The notes: generated by a model not told the origin, from the sequence alone. DNA of 64,000 nucleotides from an uncultured Hyphomicrobiales bacterium (GCA_903828145.1 CAIKKY010000006.1:372001-436000); one strand, 5' to 3'; numbered from the stretch's first letter, positions 8,835 to 19,557 are shown. Numbers and translations are program-made.

Positions 8835-10057
8835 GACTGCTTCTCCTCAGTCTGAGCCGGCGCGGCTTCAACCGGCGCATCGCCCATATTGGTTGCGTCA
8901 ACCTTTTGGCCCTGCACGACAAACTCCTGCCCGAGCGTGATGACATCAAGGCTCAGCGGCAAGCCGGTGACCCACACACCATCACGCGAGTCCGACAGGA
9001 TCGTGATCGGGTAGAACTCAACAACACCATTCACGACGGCGCGCACGCCAAGCGTGCCCACGTCATCCAGCGTCAACACCGACTGCGGCAGCAGATGCGC
9101 CGGGATCGTGCCCATTTCGACCATGGCCGAAGCGGTGATGCCCGAGAGGATCTTGCCATCGGGGTTGGGGATCGAGATCTCGACCGGGAAGCTGCGGGTA
9201 CCTTCATCGGCCATCGAGGCGAGATAGGTCACGGTGCCATCGACCGCTTCCCCGGTGATCATGGTCACCTTGGCCTTGAGCCCGGTCCGCGCCAGCCCGA
9301 TCCGGGCCTCGGGGACAGTGGCGATGAACAGCATCGGGTCCATGGCAACAATCGTCGCACAAGGCTGGCCAGGGCTCAGCATCGAGCCAACGCTCGCCAG
9401 CGGCTCCTGCACGATGCCGCTCACCTTGGCCGTCACATCGGTGCGGCCCAGTTCAGCCTTGGCATTGTCGAGTGCGGCCTGGGCCTGCTTCAGGGTGGTT
9501 TCCACGCCGCGGGCCGAATTGGCCGTAGCCAGACCCTTGTCGCGCAGCGCCTTGTTGGCGTCATAGGCGCTCTGCGCCTGGGCCAGCAGCGCTTCCGCCT
9601 GCGCCACGCCTGCCGCGCGCGTGCCCGGATCGATGGTGCAGATCAGGTCGCCCTCGGCAACCTTCTGGCCTTTTTCCACTTTCACGGCCGTAACAACGCC
9701 CGAGGTTTCCGGCGTAGCCGTAATGATCGCCGTGGCCTTGGTCCGGCCACGCAGCGGCACTTCCAGCGCCATCGGCTGGACGGCGTAGGTCTTCACCCGC
9801 ACGCTTTGCAGGGGCGCATCCGCACCGGCCGATTGCGCCACGCGTTCGGCGATGGTCTTGTCCGGATCGATGCCGTTTTCGTGGGCCTTTTCGCCAACGT
9901 CATGGGCCGCGTTCTTATCCACGAGCGCGATGATCGGCGTCTCACCCTTGCCAGGGCCATTGCCGCCGACAACCAGCGTTCCCGAGCCGAGCCACAAAGC
10001 TCCGCCCAGAACGATCAAACCGGCCACGCCATACGAAAACAGGGATTTATTGCTCAT
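8831..10057 (-). CDS. RND efflux periplasmic adaptor (membrane fusion protein)
   Basis: A 408-residue HlyD/AcrA-type adaptor that links the RND pump to an outer membrane channel. It has an N-terminal membrane anchor (about residues 6-30), a lipoyl-like half motif around SGVVTAVKVEKGQKV, an alpha-helical hairpin with repeated Ala/Gln heptads, the second lipoyl half (VSGIVQEPLASVG) and a beta-barrel. The chosen ATG at 10057 follows AAAGGACC; an upstream in-frame ATG at 10111 lies inside the PadR gene. The spacing to the PadR stop is 10 bases and the 3' end overlaps the permease gene. Confidence 0.9.
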   Translation of the reverse strand: MSNKSLFSYGVAGLIVLGGALWLGSGTLVVGGNGPGKGETPIIALVDKNAAHDVGEKAHENGIDPDKTIAERVAQSAGADAPLQSVRVKTYAVQPMALEVPLRGRTKATAIITATPETSGVVTAVKVEKGQKVAEGDLICTIDPGTRAAGVAQAEALLAQAQSAYDANKALRDKGLATANSARGVETTLKQAQAALDNAKAELGRTDVTAKVSGIVQEPLASVGSMLSPGQPCATIVAMDPMLFIATVPEARIGLARTGLKAKVTMITGEAVDGTVTYLASMADEGTRSFPVEISIPNPDGKILSGITASAMVEMGTIPAHLLPQSVLTLDDVGTLGVRAVVNGVVEFYPITILSDSRDGVWVTGLPLSLDVITLGQEFVVQGQKVDATNMGDAPVEAAPAQTEEKQS

Positions 10058-10067
10058 CAATGGTCCT

Positions 10068-10619
10068 TTACTCGGCCGCAGCCGCGCCCTCTTCGGGGCG
10101 TGCCATGGCAATCAGATCGTCACGATGGCCCACGAGATAGGCGTGGGCGCTGCGCATGCAGGTCAGCCCGAAATCCAGCACCCAGCGGTCAGCCGGGGCC
10201 ACGTCTTTCGCGCTATGGTCTTCAAGTTCCTTGATCATTTCGCGCGTCTGGTCCAGACGCTCGTTGATCCGCTGGCTCACCAGCGATTGCGGCAGTTCGG
10301 GCGCAAAGCGCGCAAACAGCAGGAATTCGCTTTTCAGATCATCTTCACCAAGCCGGTCGAACAGCGAGCCGATAAACACGCGGCGCCCTTCGGCGGTGAT
10401 GGCATAGATTTTTTTGGCCGGTTTGCCGTCCTGCGCCTCAATGCGCGCCGTCACCAGGTTTTCATCCTCAAGCCGCGCCAGAGCCGGGTAAATTGCGCCA
10501 TAGCTCGCATCAACGAAATAGGCGTATTCGCCTTCCGTCGACAGCTTGCGGATCTCATAGCCCGTCGCCTCACCCTCATAGAGGATGGCAAGGCAAATCG
10601 TGCGGACCGTCATGGCCAT
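10068..10619 (-). CDS. PadR-family transcriptional regulator of the RND operon
   Basis: A 183-residue PadR-type regulator: an N-terminal winged helix (about residues 3-85, with GYEIRKLSTEG and GAIYPALARLEDENLV, the latter typical of PadR) followed by a helical C-terminal dimerisation domain. It is the first gene of the minus-strand operon padR-adaptor-permease and is therefore the likely local repressor. ATG 10619 or ATG 10613 are both possible; longer starts run through the palindromic operator region and are unlikely. Confidence 0.85.
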   Translation of the reverse strand: MAMTVRTICLAILYEGEATGYEIRKLSTEGEYAYFVDASYGAIYPALARLEDENLVTARIEAQDGKPAKKIYAITAEGRRVFIGSLFDRLGEDDLKSEFLLFARFAPELPQSLVSQRINERLDQTREMIKELEDHSAKDVAPADRWVLDFGLTCMRSAHAYLVGHRDDLIAMARPEEGAAAAE

Positions 10620-10629
10620 AGTTCTAAAC

Positions 10630-10667
10630 CGATATATATCGAACCAGAATATGCCGGGCGTATATAC
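10630..10667. promoter_or_regulatory. Candidate PadR operator (two AT-repeat palindromes)
   Basis: Directly upstream of the padR start are two perfect palindromes built on alternating TA: a 12-base CGATATATATCG at 10630-10641 and an 8-base GTATATAC at 10660-10667, with centres about 28 bases apart. The first is flanked by TTCT and AGAA as an outer imperfect extension. PadR-family repressors commonly bind ATAT-type inverted repeats in their own promoters, so autoregulation of the pump operon is the simplest reading. This is inference from position and symmetry. Confidence 0.6.
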
Positions 10668-10715
10668 CCAACACCGTCTGTTACGCAACAACCTTGATAT
10701 CGGATCAGATCGGTT

Positions 10716-11519
10716 TCAACGAGTAAGACGGGTCATTTCCGCTGCGGCCTGGCGCCCCAACGCGAGCGTGGCAGCAGCGACAAAGAACGGGTTGAGGAAT
10801 TTCCGGTCGGCGTGGCCATAGGTGAAGGGTTCGCCATCGAGCCCGAGTACGACCCCACCGGCCGCTTCGAGCACGGCCTGGCCGGCCGCCGTGTCCCATT
10901 CGCAGGTCGGGGTGAAGCGCGGATAAAGCCGCGCCTTGCCGCGCGCCAGCAGGCAGAACTTCAGCGATGATCCCACCGACACATCGGCTTCGACCCCGAG
11001 CAATTGGCAGAGGTCATCCATGGGCCCGGTGCGGTGGCTGCGGCTCCCCACAACCAGCATCGGCCCGTCTTTGGCCACTTCAATGGGGCGCGAATTGATA
11101 ATGACGCCATGGGCGACTTCGCCTTCAAATGCGCCGTTGGCATCGCCCCAGAACACCGCGCCGGTCGCCGGGGCCAGCACCACCCCCGCCTTGGGCCGGT
11201 TGCCTTCGATATAGGCGATATTGACGGTGAACTCGCCATTCCGCTTCAGAAATTCCTTGGTGCCATCCAGCGGGTCGACCACGAAATAGCGCTCACCCAG
11301 CTCGGGAATGCGGCCCTCAGCGGCGCTTTCCTCGGCGAGAACGGGCAGGCCCGTTTCCTTGAGCATGTCGAGAATGACGGCCTCGGCCTTCTGGTCGGCA
11401 AGCGTGACGGGTGAGCCATCCGCCTTGAGGAAGCGCTCGAAATCCTCGCGATAGACCTCAAGAATGACATCGGCGGCGGCAATCGCCGCGCGGTTCATGA
11501 GCGGGATGAAGTCGGTCAT
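10716..11519 (-). CDS. cysQ: 3'(2'),5'-bisphosphate nucleotidase
   Basis: A 267-residue inositol-monophosphatase-superfamily enzyme. It has the metal ligands expected for the family: a Glu in LAEESA, DPLDGTKEF with both aspartates, and a second metal Asp in CEWDTAAGQAVLEAAGG near residue 210. The DPLDGTKEF version of the motif is that of CysQ, which removes the 3'-phosphate from PAP (and PAPS), relieving inhibition during sulfate assimilation and after sulfotransferase reactions. This fits the two sulfotransferase genes in the window, though they are not adjacent. ATG 11519 is chosen; the upstream ATG at 11570 adds a tail unlike the family. Transcribed alone. Confidence 0.85.
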   Translation of the reverse strand: MTDFIPLMNRAAIAAADVILEVYREDFERFLKADGSPVTLADQKAEAVILDMLKETGLPVLAEESAAEGRIPELGERYFVVDPLDGTKEFLKRNGEFTVNIAYIEGNRPKAGVVLAPATGAVFWGDANGAFEGEVAHGVIINSRPIEVAKDGPMLVVGSRSHRTGPMDDLCQLLGVEADVSVGSSLKFCLLARGKARLYPRFTPTCEWDTAAGQAVLEAAGGVVLGLDGEPFTYGHADRKFLNPFFVAAATLALGRQAAAEMTRLTR

Positions 11520-11708
11520 GATGGCCTTTGGCGGGACAAGGAGCGGGAGCCGCCCCTTTAGCCCCGGCACCGGGCGCTGTCCACTTCGGATTCACCCGGC
11601 ACCGCTCCGCCCCGGAGCAACGCGCCGATTGCCTTTTTTACCGCGCCGTCACATTGTCGGATTTGTCCAACCGGTCAAAAATATCACCGGTCGACAGTCG
11701 GGGGAGCG

Positions 11709-13241
11709 ATGCAGAAGATCATCAATGCGCTGAACGACCGGCGCCAGGGGGCGCGGCTCGGCGGCGGCGAACGTCGTATCGATGCGCAACATCAAAAGGG
11801 CAAGCTCACGGCCCGCGAGCGGATCGCGGTCTTGCTCGACCCGGATTCCTTTGAAGAATACGACATGTTCGTCACCCATCGGGCGCGCGATTTCGGCATG
11901 GCCGAAACCGTGATCCCCGGCGATGGCGTGGTGACCGGCTGGGGCACCATCAACGGCCGCATGGTCTATGTCTTCTCGCAGGATTTTACCGTGTTCGGCG
12001 GCTCGTTGAGCGAGACCCACGCGCAGAAAATCTGCAAGATCATGGACCTCGCGGTGCAAAATGGCGCGCCGCTGATCGGCTTGAATGATTCTGGCGGCGC
12101 CCGCATCCAGGAAGGTGTCGCGGCGCTGGGCGGCTATGCCGAAGTGTTCTGGCGCAATGTGCAGGCCTCAGGCGCCATTCCGCAGATTTCGGTCATCATG
12201 GGCCCGTGCGCCGGCGGCGCGGTCTATTCGCCCGCCATCACCGACTTCATCTACATGGTCAAGGATACGTCCTACATGTATGTGACCGGTCCTGATGTGG
12301 TGAAAACCGTCACCTCCGAGATCGTGACCCACGAAGAGCTGGGCGGCGCCTCCACCCATACCCGCATTTCGTCGGTGGCCGATGCCGCCTACGACAATGA
12401 CATCGAAACCCTGCTGGAGGTCCGCCGCCTCGTCGATTTCCTGCCGCTGTCGGCGCTCGACAAGGTGCCGGTGCTCGATACCAATGATACCGCTGACCGG
12501 ATCGAGCCGAGCCTCGATACGCTGGTGCCCGATCTCGCGACCCGTCCCTATGATATGCGCGAACTGGTGCTGAAGCTGGCTGACGAGGGCGAATTCCTCG
12601 AGCTGCAGAAAGATTACGCCGGCAATATCCTTACCGGCTTCATCCGCATCGAAGGCTCCAGCGTCGGCATCGTCGCCAACCAGCCGCTGGTGCTGGCGGG
12701 TTGCCTCGATATCAATGCCTCAAAAAAGGCTGCACGCTTCATCCGCTTCTGCGATGCCTTCAACATCCCCATCGTGACCCTGGTCGATGTGCCGGGCTTC
12801 CTGCCCGGTGTCGCGCAGGAATATGGCGGCATCATCAAGCATGGCGCAAAGCTGCTGTTTGCCTATGCCGAGGCCACGGTGCCCAAGGTGACGATCATTA
12901 CCCGCAAGGCCTATGGCGGCGCCTATGACGTGATGGCCTCAAAGCACATTCGTGCCGATGTGAACTACGCCTGGCCCACCGCCGAAATCGCGGTGATGGG
13001 CGCCAAAGGCGCGTCGGAAATTCTCTATCGGGCCGAATTGGGCGATCGGGACAAGATCGCGCAGCGCACCGCCGATTACGAAAACCGCTTCGCCAATCCC
13101 TTCGTGGCGGCTGAGCGCGGCTTCATCGACGATGTGATTGCCCCGCGCGAGACCCGCCGCCGGGTGGCGCGGGCGCTCAGGACGCTCAGGAACAAGCGTC
13201 AGGCGATCCCCGCCAAAAAGCACGACAACATTCCGCTATGA
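11709..13241 (+). CDS. pccB: Propionyl-CoA carboxylase beta (carboxyltransferase) subunit
   Basis: A 510-residue carboxyltransferase that moves CO2 from carboxybiotin to propionyl-CoA, giving (S)-methylmalonyl-CoA. The N-half oxyanion region [14 protein letters not shown] is near residue 170 and the C-half region [11 protein letters not shown] near 400. ATG 11709 follows GGGGGAGCG. It heads the operon pccB-pccA-mcm-mce. The 189-base region between it and the divergent cysQ holds two ACCGGT hexamers with 16-base spacing (11670 and 11686), possibly an operator. Similar enzymes take acetyl-CoA, but the neighbouring mutase makes propionyl-CoA the likely substrate. Confidence 0.9.
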   Translation: MQKIINALNDRRQGARLGGGERRIDAQHQKGKLTARERIAVLLDPDSFEEYDMFVTHRARDFGMAETVIPGDGVVTGWGTINGRMVYVFSQDFTVFGGSLSETHAQKICKIMDLAVQNGAPLIGLNDSGGARIQEGVAALGGYAEVFWRNVQASGAIPQISVIMGPCAGGAVYSPAITDFIYMVKDTSYMYVTGPDVVKTVTSEIVTHEELGGASTHTRISSVADAAYDNDIETLLEVRRLVDFLPLSALDKVPVLDTNDTADRIEPSLDTLVPDLATRPYDMRELVLKLADEGEFLELQKDYAGNILTGFIRIEGSSVGIVANQPLVLAGCLDINASKKAARFIRFCDAFNIPIVTLVDVPGFLPGVAQEYGGIIKHGAKLLFAYAEATVPKVTIITRKAYGGAYDVMASKHIRADVNYAWPTAEIAVMGAKGASEILYRAELGDRDKIAQRTADYENRFANPFVAAERGFIDDVIAPRETRRRVARALRTLRNKRQAIPAKKHDNIPL

Positions 13242-13359
13242 TGCCCGCGCGTCGCTACCCCGTAGACCGCAGCGTGTCCGCTGTGCCGACGGGCCGCGTG
13301 CGCCAACCATCCACACTGGCACCCCGGCGACAAGCCGCCTCGATCCTTCGGAAAACCTG

Positions 13360-15339
13360 ATGTTCAAGTCGCTTCTCATTGCCAATCGCGGCGAAATCGC
13401 CTGCCGGGTCATCAAAACCGCCAAGCTGATGGGGGTTCGAACCATCGCCGTCTATTCGGACGCCGACCGCGAGGCCCTGCACGTGAAGATGGCCGATGAG
13501 GCCGTGCATATCGGCGGCTCGGCGGCGCGCGATTCCTACCTGTCGATTGACCGGATCATCGCCGCCTGCCGCCAATCCGGGGCCGAGGCCGTGCATCCCG
13601 GCTATGGATTTCTGTCCGAAAACCCGGCGTTCCCGCGCGCTCTCGCTGAAGCGGGCATTATCTTCGTCGGTCCTCCTCCGGCCGCCATGGAGGCACTGGG
13701 CGACAAAATCGCCTCGAAGAAAATCGCCGCCGCTGCCCATGTCTCAACCGTGCCCGGCCATATCGGCGTTATCGCCGATGCCGACGAAGCCGTCCGGGTC
13801 GCCCGCTCCATCGGCTATCCGGTGATGATCAAGGCCTCGGCGGGTGGCGGCGGCAAGGGCATGCGCATTGCCCATGATGATGCGGAAGCCGCCGAAGGGT
13901 TTGAGCGCTCGCGCTCCGAAGCGGCCTCAAGTTTTGGGGATGATCGGGTCTTCATCGAGAAGTTTGTCACCGAGCCGCGCCATATCGAAATCCAGCTGAT
14001 TGGCGACCAGCAGGGCACGGTGCTCTATCTCAACGAGCGCGAATGCTCTGTGCAGCGCCGCAACCAGAAGGTGATCGAAGAGGCCCCGTCGCCCTTCCTC
14101 ACCCCCGAGACCCGCCGCGCCATGGGCGAGCAGGCCGTCGCCCTCGCCAAGGCCGTGGGCTATTTCAGCGCCGGGACCGTGGAATTCATTGTCGATCGCG
14201 ACCGGAATTTCTACTTCCTCGAAATGAACACAAGGCTGCAGGTCGAACATCCGGTGACCGAGCTGACGACCGGGCTTGATCTTGTCGAGCTGATGCTGCG
14301 CGTCGCGGCGGGTGAGCCGCTGCCGCTCGCCCAGGCCGATGTGAAGCTCAACGGCTGGGCGATGGAATCGCGCATCTATGCCGAAGATCCCGAACGCAAC
14401 TTCCTGCCCTCAGTCGGGCGGCTGACGCGCTACCATCCGCCGGCAGAAACCGCCGATCTTGAGCATGTCGTGCGTGTCGATACCGGCGTGGAAGATGGCG
14501 GCGAGATTTCCACCTTCTATGATCCGATGATCGCCAAGCTCTGCACCTGGGCCCCCACACGCGCGGCGGCGATTGACGCGATGGGTGACGCGCTCGACGA
14601 ATTCGAGCTGGAAGGGGTTGGCAATAACATCGCCTTCCTCTCCGCCGTCATGGGTCAGGACCGCTTCCGCTCCGGCCGCCTCTCCACCGCCTATATTGCC
14701 GAGGAATTTCCTGAGGGCTTTACCGGCGTGGCGCTCTCTCATGAGGCGCTGACCCATCTGGCGGCACTCGCCTGCTGCTCGGCCTTTACGCTCGACCACC
14801 GCATCTATGGGGATACGCCCGAGCCGCGCTCGGTTCTGATCGGTGACACCCGCTGGGATTTTTCCGTCCGCGCCGATGGCATCGAGTTCTGGCTCACCGC
14901 GCCTGATGGCCGCAAGCTGCTGGTTGAAAGCGGCTGGAAGCCGGGCATGCGGCTCCTCATCGCGCGGGTTGATGGCGCGTTGCACCATGTGAAGATCGAC
15001 CGCATGACCTCGGGCTTCCGCCTGCGCTGGCGCGGCGCCGATATCGTGGCGCGCGTCATGCTGCCCCATGTTGCCGATCTGATGCCGCTGATGCCCGTCA
15101 AGGTGCCGCCCGATCTCAGCCGCTTCCTTCTTTGCCCCATGCCGGGCAATATCGTGCGCATCGATGTCAGCGAGGGTGAAGTGGTCGAGATCGGCCAGAC
15201 CCTCGTGGTGGTGGAGGCCATGAAAATGGAAAATGTCCTCAAAGCCGAAAAGCGCGCCCGCATTGGCAAGCTGAAGGTGAACGCCGGCAGCATCCTTGCG
15301 GTCGACGAAATCATCCTCGAGTTTGAGGCTGTCGAGTGA
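13360..15339 (+). CDS. pccA: Propionyl-CoA carboxylase alpha (biotin carboxylase/biotin carrier) subunit
   Basis: A 659-residue protein with biotin carboxylase N-terminal fold ([11 protein letters not shown]), ATP-grasp domain (glycine loop [10 protein letters not shown] near 157; [25 protein letters not shown]) and a C-terminal biotinyl carrier whose EAMKM motif places the biotinylated lysine at residue 622. It carboxylates biotin with ATP and bicarbonate for PccB. I start it at ATG 13360, the usual family start; the longer open frame reaches back into pccB. The 118 bases between pccB and pccA show no gene. The 3' end overlaps the mutase start by four bases (GTGA). Confidence 0.92.
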   Translation: MFKSLLIANRGEIACRVIKTAKLMGVRTIAVYSDADREALHVKMADEAVHIGGSAARDSYLSIDRIIAACRQSGAEAVHPGYGFLSENPAFPRALAEAGIIFVGPPPAAMEALGDKIASKKIAAAAHVSTVPGHIGVIADADEAVRVARSIGYPVMIKASAGGGGKGMRIAHDDAEAAEGFERSRSEAASSFGDDRVFIEKFVTEPRHIEIQLIGDQQGTVLYLNERECSVQRRNQKVIEEAPSPFLTPETRRAMGEQAVALAKAVGYFSAGTVEFIVDRDRNFYFLEMNTRLQVEHPVTELTTGLDLVELMLRVAAGEPLPLAQADVKLNGWAMESRIYAEDPERNFLPSVGRLTRYHPPAETADLEHVVRVDTGVEDGGEISTFYDPMIAKLCTWAPTRAAAIDAMGDALDEFELEGVGNNIAFLSAVMGQDRFRSGRLSTAYIAEEFPEGFTGVALSHEALTHLAALACCSAFTLDHRIYGDTPEPRSVLIGDTRWDFSVRADGIEFWLTAPDGRKLLVESGWKPGMRLLIARVDGALHHVKIDRMTSGFRLRWRGADIVARVMLPHVADLMPLMPVKVPPDLSRFLLCPMPGNIVRIDVSEGEVVEIGQTLVVVEAMKMENVLKAEKRARIGKLKVNAGSILAVDEIILEFEAVE

Positions 15340-17468
15340 CCGGGGCGCCCCGCACGCTGGCCGATTGGGAAAAGCTCGCCCAAAAGGAGCTGGGCGATGC
15401 CCCGCTCGGCGCACTGGCCCGCGACTATGGTGGGCTTTTTATCAAGCCGCTCTATACCGCCGAGGATCAGGCGACGGACCCGGGCCTGCCGGGCTTTGCC
15501 CCGTTCACCCGCGGCGTGCGCGCCACCATGTTCGCCAACCGGCCCTGGACCATCCGGCAATATGCCGGGTTTTCTACCGCCAAGGAGAGCAACGACTTCT
15601 ACAAAAAGGCCCTCGCTGCCGGGCAGAAGGGCCTGTCCGTCGCTTTCGATCTCGCTACCCACCGGGGCTATGACAGCGACCATCCGCGCGTTTCGGGCGA
15701 TGTCGGCAAGGCCGGCGTCGCCATTGACAGCGTCGAAGATATGAAACTGCTGTTCGATGCCATTCCGCTGGGTGACGTCTCGGTTTCCATGACCATGAAC
15801 GGCGCGGTTCTGCCCGTTCTCGCCATGTTTATTGTCGCCGCCGAAGAGCAGGGGGTCGAACCGGCCCGTCTTGAAGGGACCATCCAGAACGACATCCTCA
15901 AGGAGTTCATGGTCCGCAACACCTATATTTACCCGCCCGCGCCCTCCATGCGCATTGTCGGCGACATCATCGCCTTCACGGCGAGCCACATGCCGAAATT
16001 CAACTCCATCTCGATTTCGGGCTATCACATGCACGAGGCCGGAGCGACGGCGGTGCAGGAGCTGGCCTTCACGCTGGCCGATGGGCGCGAATATGTCCGC
16101 GCCGCTCAAAGCCGGGGTCTCGATATTGATCGCTTTGCCGGTCGGTTGAGCTTCTTTTTCGGCATTGGCATGAACTTTTTCCTCGAGGTCGCCAAGCTCC
16201 GCGCGGCCCGGGCCCTCTGGTCGAAAATCATGGGCGAGCTGGGGGCGAAGGATCCGCGTTCGCTCATGCTGCGCACGCATTGCCAGACTTCGGGCGTGTC
16301 GCTCACCGAGCAGGACCCGCACAACAATGTCGTGCGCACCACGATTGAGGCGCTGGCGGCCGTGCTGGGTGGCACGCAGAGCCTTCACACCAATTCCTTC
16401 GATGAAGCCATTGCGCTGCCAACCGAATTTTCGGCCCGCATCGCGCGCAATACGCAGCTGATCCTGCAGCACGAAAGCCATGTCACCGATGTGATCGATC
16501 CGCTTGGCGGCTCCTGGTACATTGAGCGGCTGACAGCTGATCTCGTCGACGCCGCCGAAGCGCTGATGGCCAAGGTCGAGGCTGAAGGTGGCATGACCGC
16601 TGCGGTGCAATCGGGTCTCCCCAAGCTGGAAATCGAGAAAACGGCGGCGCTCAAGCAGGCGCGCGTCGACCGGGGCGAAGACGTGGTGGTGGGCGTCAAC
16701 CGCTTCAGCATCGAAGATGAACTGCCCGTGGAAATCCGCGATATTGATGCTGCGCGCGTTCGCGATGAGCAGACCCGGCGGCTCAATGAGATCAGACGCA
16801 CGCGCGACCCCGCCCGTGTCGCGACCGCGCTGGCCGATCTGACCGCGGGCGCGAAGGCCGATGCCAACCTACTTGAGCTGGCCATTCGTGCCGCGCGGGC
16901 CCGTGCCACCCTGGGCGAAATCTCGCTTGCGCTTGAAGTGGTCTTCGGCCGCCACCGCGCCATCAGCCGCCTGATCTCGGGCGTCTATGCTGAAACCTAT
17001 GGCGATGACCCGGAATATCAGCGCCTGAAGTCCCGGATCGCGGGTTTTGCCGCAACGCGCGGCCGCGCACCGGCGGTGTTCATTGCCAAGATGGGGCAGG
17101 ATGGCCATGATCGCGGCGCCAAGGTCATTGCTACTGCTTTTGCCGATCTTGGCTTTACCGTGCATCTCGGTGACCTGTTTGAAACGGCCGCTGAAGTGGC
17201 GACGCATGTGGCTGACCTCAAGGTGGATGCCGTCGGTGTCTCCTCGCTGGCGGCCGGGCACAAAACGCTGGTCCCCGAGCTGATCACCCTGTTGCGGCAG
17301 GCTGGCCTCGGCCACCTGCCCATCGTCGTTGGCGGCGTTATTCCCGAGCAGGACCACGCCTTTTTGCTTGAGGCCGGTGTGGCGCAGATTTTCGGCCCGG
17401 GCACAAACGTCCTGTCGGCAGCGTTCTCCATGCTCGACGAAATCGAGGGAAGGCTCACCAACACATGA
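15336..17468 (+). CDS. scpA: Methylmalonyl-CoA mutase, single-subunit homodimeric type
   Basis: A 710-residue adenosylcobalamin enzyme interconverting (R)-methylmalonyl-CoA and succinyl-CoA. The N-terminal TIM barrel carries [15 protein letters not shown] and the C-terminal B12-binding domain has GQDGHDRG, placing the lower axial His at residue 591. Length and the presence of both domains in one chain match the human/E. coli homodimer type rather than the split or fused small-subunit types. GTG start overlaps the pccA stop; the stop overlaps the epimerase start (ATGA). The MeaB-type GTPase that loads and protects this enzyme is not in the window. Confidence 0.92.
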   Translation: MTGAPRTLADWEKLAQKELGDAPLGALARDYGGLFIKPLYTAEDQATDPGLPGFAPFTRGVRATMFANRPWTIRQYAGFSTAKESNDFYKKALAAGQKGLSVAFDLATHRGYDSDHPRVSGDVGKAGVAIDSVEDMKLLFDAIPLGDVSVSMTMNGAVLPVLAMFIVAAEEQGVEPARLEGTIQNDILKEFMVRNTYIYPPAPSMRIVGDIIAFTASHMPKFNSISISGYHMHEAGATAVQELAFTLADGREYVRAAQSRGLDIDRFAGRLSFFFGIGMNFFLEVAKLRAARALWSKIMGELGAKDPRSLMLRTHCQTSGVSLTEQDPHNNVVRTTIEALAAVLGGTQSLHTNSFDEAIALPTEFSARIARNTQLILQHESHVTDVIDPLGGSWYIERLTADLVDAAEALMAKVEAEGGMTAAVQSGLPKLEIEKTAALKQARVDRGEDVVVGVNRFSIEDELPVEIRDIDAARVRDEQTRRLNEIRRTRDPARVATALADLTAGAKADANLLELAIRAARARATLGEISLALEVVFGRHRAISRLISGVYAETYGDDPEYQRLKSRIAGFAATRGRAPAVFIAKMGQDGHDRGAKVIATAFADLGFTVHLGDLFETAAEVATHVADLKVDAVGVSSLAAGHKTLVPELITLLRQAGLGHLPIVVGGVIPEQDHAFLLEAGVAQIFGPGTNVLSAAFSMLDEIEGRLTNT

Positions 17469-17890
17469 TCGGTCGGCTCAACCACGTCGCCATTGCGGTG
17501 CCCGATCTTGCCGCTGCCGCCAGCCGCTATCGCGACCTGCTGGGCGCCGAGGTTGGTCCGCCCATGGCGCTGCCCGAGCATGGCGTCACCGTGGTGTTCG
17601 TGCTGTTGGCCAATACCAAGATTGAGCTGTTGCACCCCCTGAGCGCGGACTCGCCGATTGCAAAATTCCTGGCCGCCAACCCAGCGGGCGGCATGCACCA
17701 CATCTGCTTTGACGTGCCCGATATCCTCACCGCAGCCGAGGTGCTGCGGGGGCAGGGCGCGCGTATTCTGGGCGATGGCACCCCGAAAATCGGGGCGCAT
17801 GGCCTGCCGGTGCTGTTCCTGCACCCCAAGGATTTCGACGGCACGCTGATCGAGCTGGAAGAGGTCAAGCCGGAGATGGAACCGGCCTGA
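17465..17890 (+). CDS. mce: Methylmalonyl-CoA epimerase
   Basis: A 141-residue vicinal-oxygen-chelate protein that interconverts (S)- and (R)-methylmalonyl-CoA, joining the carboxylase to the mutase. Metal-binding positions expected for the family are visible: His7 in NHVAI, His78/His79 in GGMHHICF and Glu130 in GTLIELEE. Length is normal. Its start overlaps the mutase stop by four bases, completing the pathway propionyl-CoA to succinyl-CoA within one operon. No terminator hairpin is obvious in the 47 bases that follow. Confidence 0.92.
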   Translation: MIGRLNHVAIAVPDLAAAASRYRDLLGAEVGPPMALPEHGVTVVFVLLANTKIELLHPLSADSPIAKFLAANPAGGMHHICFDVPDILTAAEVLRGQGARILGDGTPKIGAHGLPVLFLHPKDFDGTLIELEEVKPEMEPA

Positions 17891-17937
17891 TTTATCCCCC
17901 CGCGCCCCAGGGCCATTAGTATTGGCCGCTCTCAGGC

Positions 17938-19557
17938 GTGAGGAGATCGGCCCTGTCTACGACCCCCAATCTCGACCTGCCGTTGATCCTCCCCGGTCAG
18001 GCACAAAAGCATATCACTCACAACGAAGCGCTGGCAGCGCTCGATATCCTGCTGCAACTCGTCGTGCTCGACCGGCGCCTCACCGCGCCGCCGGCCCAGA
18101 CCCCCGCCGAAGGCGCGCGCTATATTGTGGCGACGGGCGCAACCGGCCTCTGGGTGGGCAAGGATCTGACCCTGGCCAGCTTTGTCGGGGGCAATTGGAC
18201 CTTCACCTCAGCCCGCGCCGGGTGGATGGCCTATTGCCTTGCTGAGCGCACGCTGCTCGTTTTTTCCGGCACAGACTGGCAGGCCGCCGTCGCGGCGCCC
18301 GCGCCGAGCACCTCCGCGTCGCAATTCGGCGTCAATACCACCGCCGATTCTGCCAATCGTTTCGCAGTCAAGGCCGATGCCGTGCTGTTTGCGAACGATG
18401 ACGTGACCCCCGGCACCGGCGACATGCGGCTGAAGCTCAACCGCGCTGCACCGGGCAATGCCAGTTCGCTGGTGCTGCAGACCGGCTGGAGCGGCCGGGT
18501 GGAGTTCGGCCAGATCGGTGATGATCGGGTGCGGCTCAAGGTTTCCGCCAACGGCAACACCTGGAGCGAGGCCTTCACGATTGAGCCGTCAAACGGCGCT
18601 ATCGGGTTTGGCACCAGTTGGCCGCAGGCCCGTGTTGATCTTGTGCGCAATGCCGGGCCTTTGCCCGCCCCGGTCACCGGTGCGCTGCTGCGTCTGCTCG
18701 CCGCCGATAGCGTCGAAACCCGGCTGGCACTCGATGCCTATGGCGCGCCCGCGACAACCAATTATCGCCGTGCCAATGGCACCGCCCGCACCCCCGATGC
18801 GCTCGGGAACGGCGACTGGATTGGGGGGGGCGCGGCCTGGGGCTATGGCGCGACCGGCTTTTCCACCGCACCCCGGGCCGGGCTGCGCTTTGTCACCACC
18901 GAGCGCTGGACGGATGCAGCGCAGGGCGTCTCCATTGCGCTGTTCACCACGGCGACCGGCAGCCTCAATACGGTCGAACGCCTGCGTCTTACGGCAGGCG
19001 GCAATCTTGGTGTCGGCACGGTTAGTCCGGGCGATCGGGTGAGTATTGCCGACGAAAACGCGGCCCCATTCCGCATCACCGAGGCCAATGCGACCGACGG
19101 CGCCATGGTGCGCCTTGCGCGCTCGCGCGGCACCCTCGCAGCGCCCACAGCGGTTGCGGCCGGGGATCGCCTCGGCGGCATCAATGTCTATGGCCACGAT
19201 GGCGCGCAATTCACCCCGATCAAGGCCGAGGTCAGCGTCTTTGCCGAAGAAGCTTTTACGTCCACCGCCCAGGGCGCTTCGCTGCGCTTTTCGACCACAC
19301 CGCTCGGCGCGACCACGGCCCTCGAACGCCTGCGGCTGGCGCCCGATGGCAGCCTCGTTCACCGCGGCAATGCGCAAACGATTGTCGATGCCAACAGCCA
19401 TCTCCGCCTCAGGCCCTATGCCCTCAGCGCGCTGCCCCCTGCGTCGCCGGCCGGCCAATTGATCTATGTGTCGAACGGCCCGAACGGCAAAGGGCTGGCG
19501 GTTTCGAATGGAACCGCATGGCGCTGGGCCGATGGTAGTCTGGTCGTGGCCGCCTGA
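17938..19557 (+). CDS. DUF2793-type phage-tail-like protein
   Basis: A protein of 534-539 residues. Its N-terminal ~110 residues match the DUF2793 type found in alphaproteobacterial prophage tail proteins (LPLILPGQAQKHITHNEAL, then alternating strands ending in DWQA). The rest is beta-rich with tail-fibre-like units: ERLRL followed by GGNLGVG or DGSLVH occurs twice, with a C-terminal AWRWADGSLV. No other phage gene is near. The annotated GTG at 17938 has a poor upstream sequence, whereas CTG at 17953 lies 7-8 bases after GAGGAG and would give the family-like start MSTTPNLDL. Possible roles are an adhesin, a domesticated tail fibre or a gene-transfer-agent accessory; none is proven. Confidence 0.75.
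   Translation: MRRSALSTTPNLDLPLILPGQAQKHITHNEALAALDILLQLVVLDRRLTAPPAQTPAEGARYIVATGATGLWVGKDLTLASFVGGNWTFTSARAGWMAYCLAERTLLVFSGTDWQAAVAAPAPSTSASQFGVNTTADSANRFAVKADAVLFANDDVTPGTGDMRLKLNRAAPGNASSLVLQTGWSGRVEFGQIGDDRVRLKVSANGNTWSEAFTIEPSNGAIGFGTSWPQARVDLVRNAGPLPAPVTGALLRLLAADSVETRLALDAYGAPATTNYRRANGTARTPDALGNGDWIGGGAAWGYGATGFSTAPRAGLRFVTTERWTDAAQGVSIALFTTATGSLNTVERLRLTAGGNLGVGTVSPGDRVSIADENAAPFRITEANATDGAMVRLARSRGTLAAPTAVAAGDRLGGINVYGHDGAQFTPIKAEVSVFAEEAFTSTAQGASLRFSTTPLGATTALERLRLAPDGSLVHRGNAQTIVDANSHLRLRPYALSALPPASPAGQLIYVSNGPNGKGLAVSNGTAWRWADGSLVVAA

Noticed and set aside
14805-16610. 601-residue open frame on the minus strand across pccA and the mutase gene
   Set aside because: It lies antisense to two well-supported enzymes; long antisense frames are expected from the codon bias of high-GC genes and the product shows no recognisable domain.
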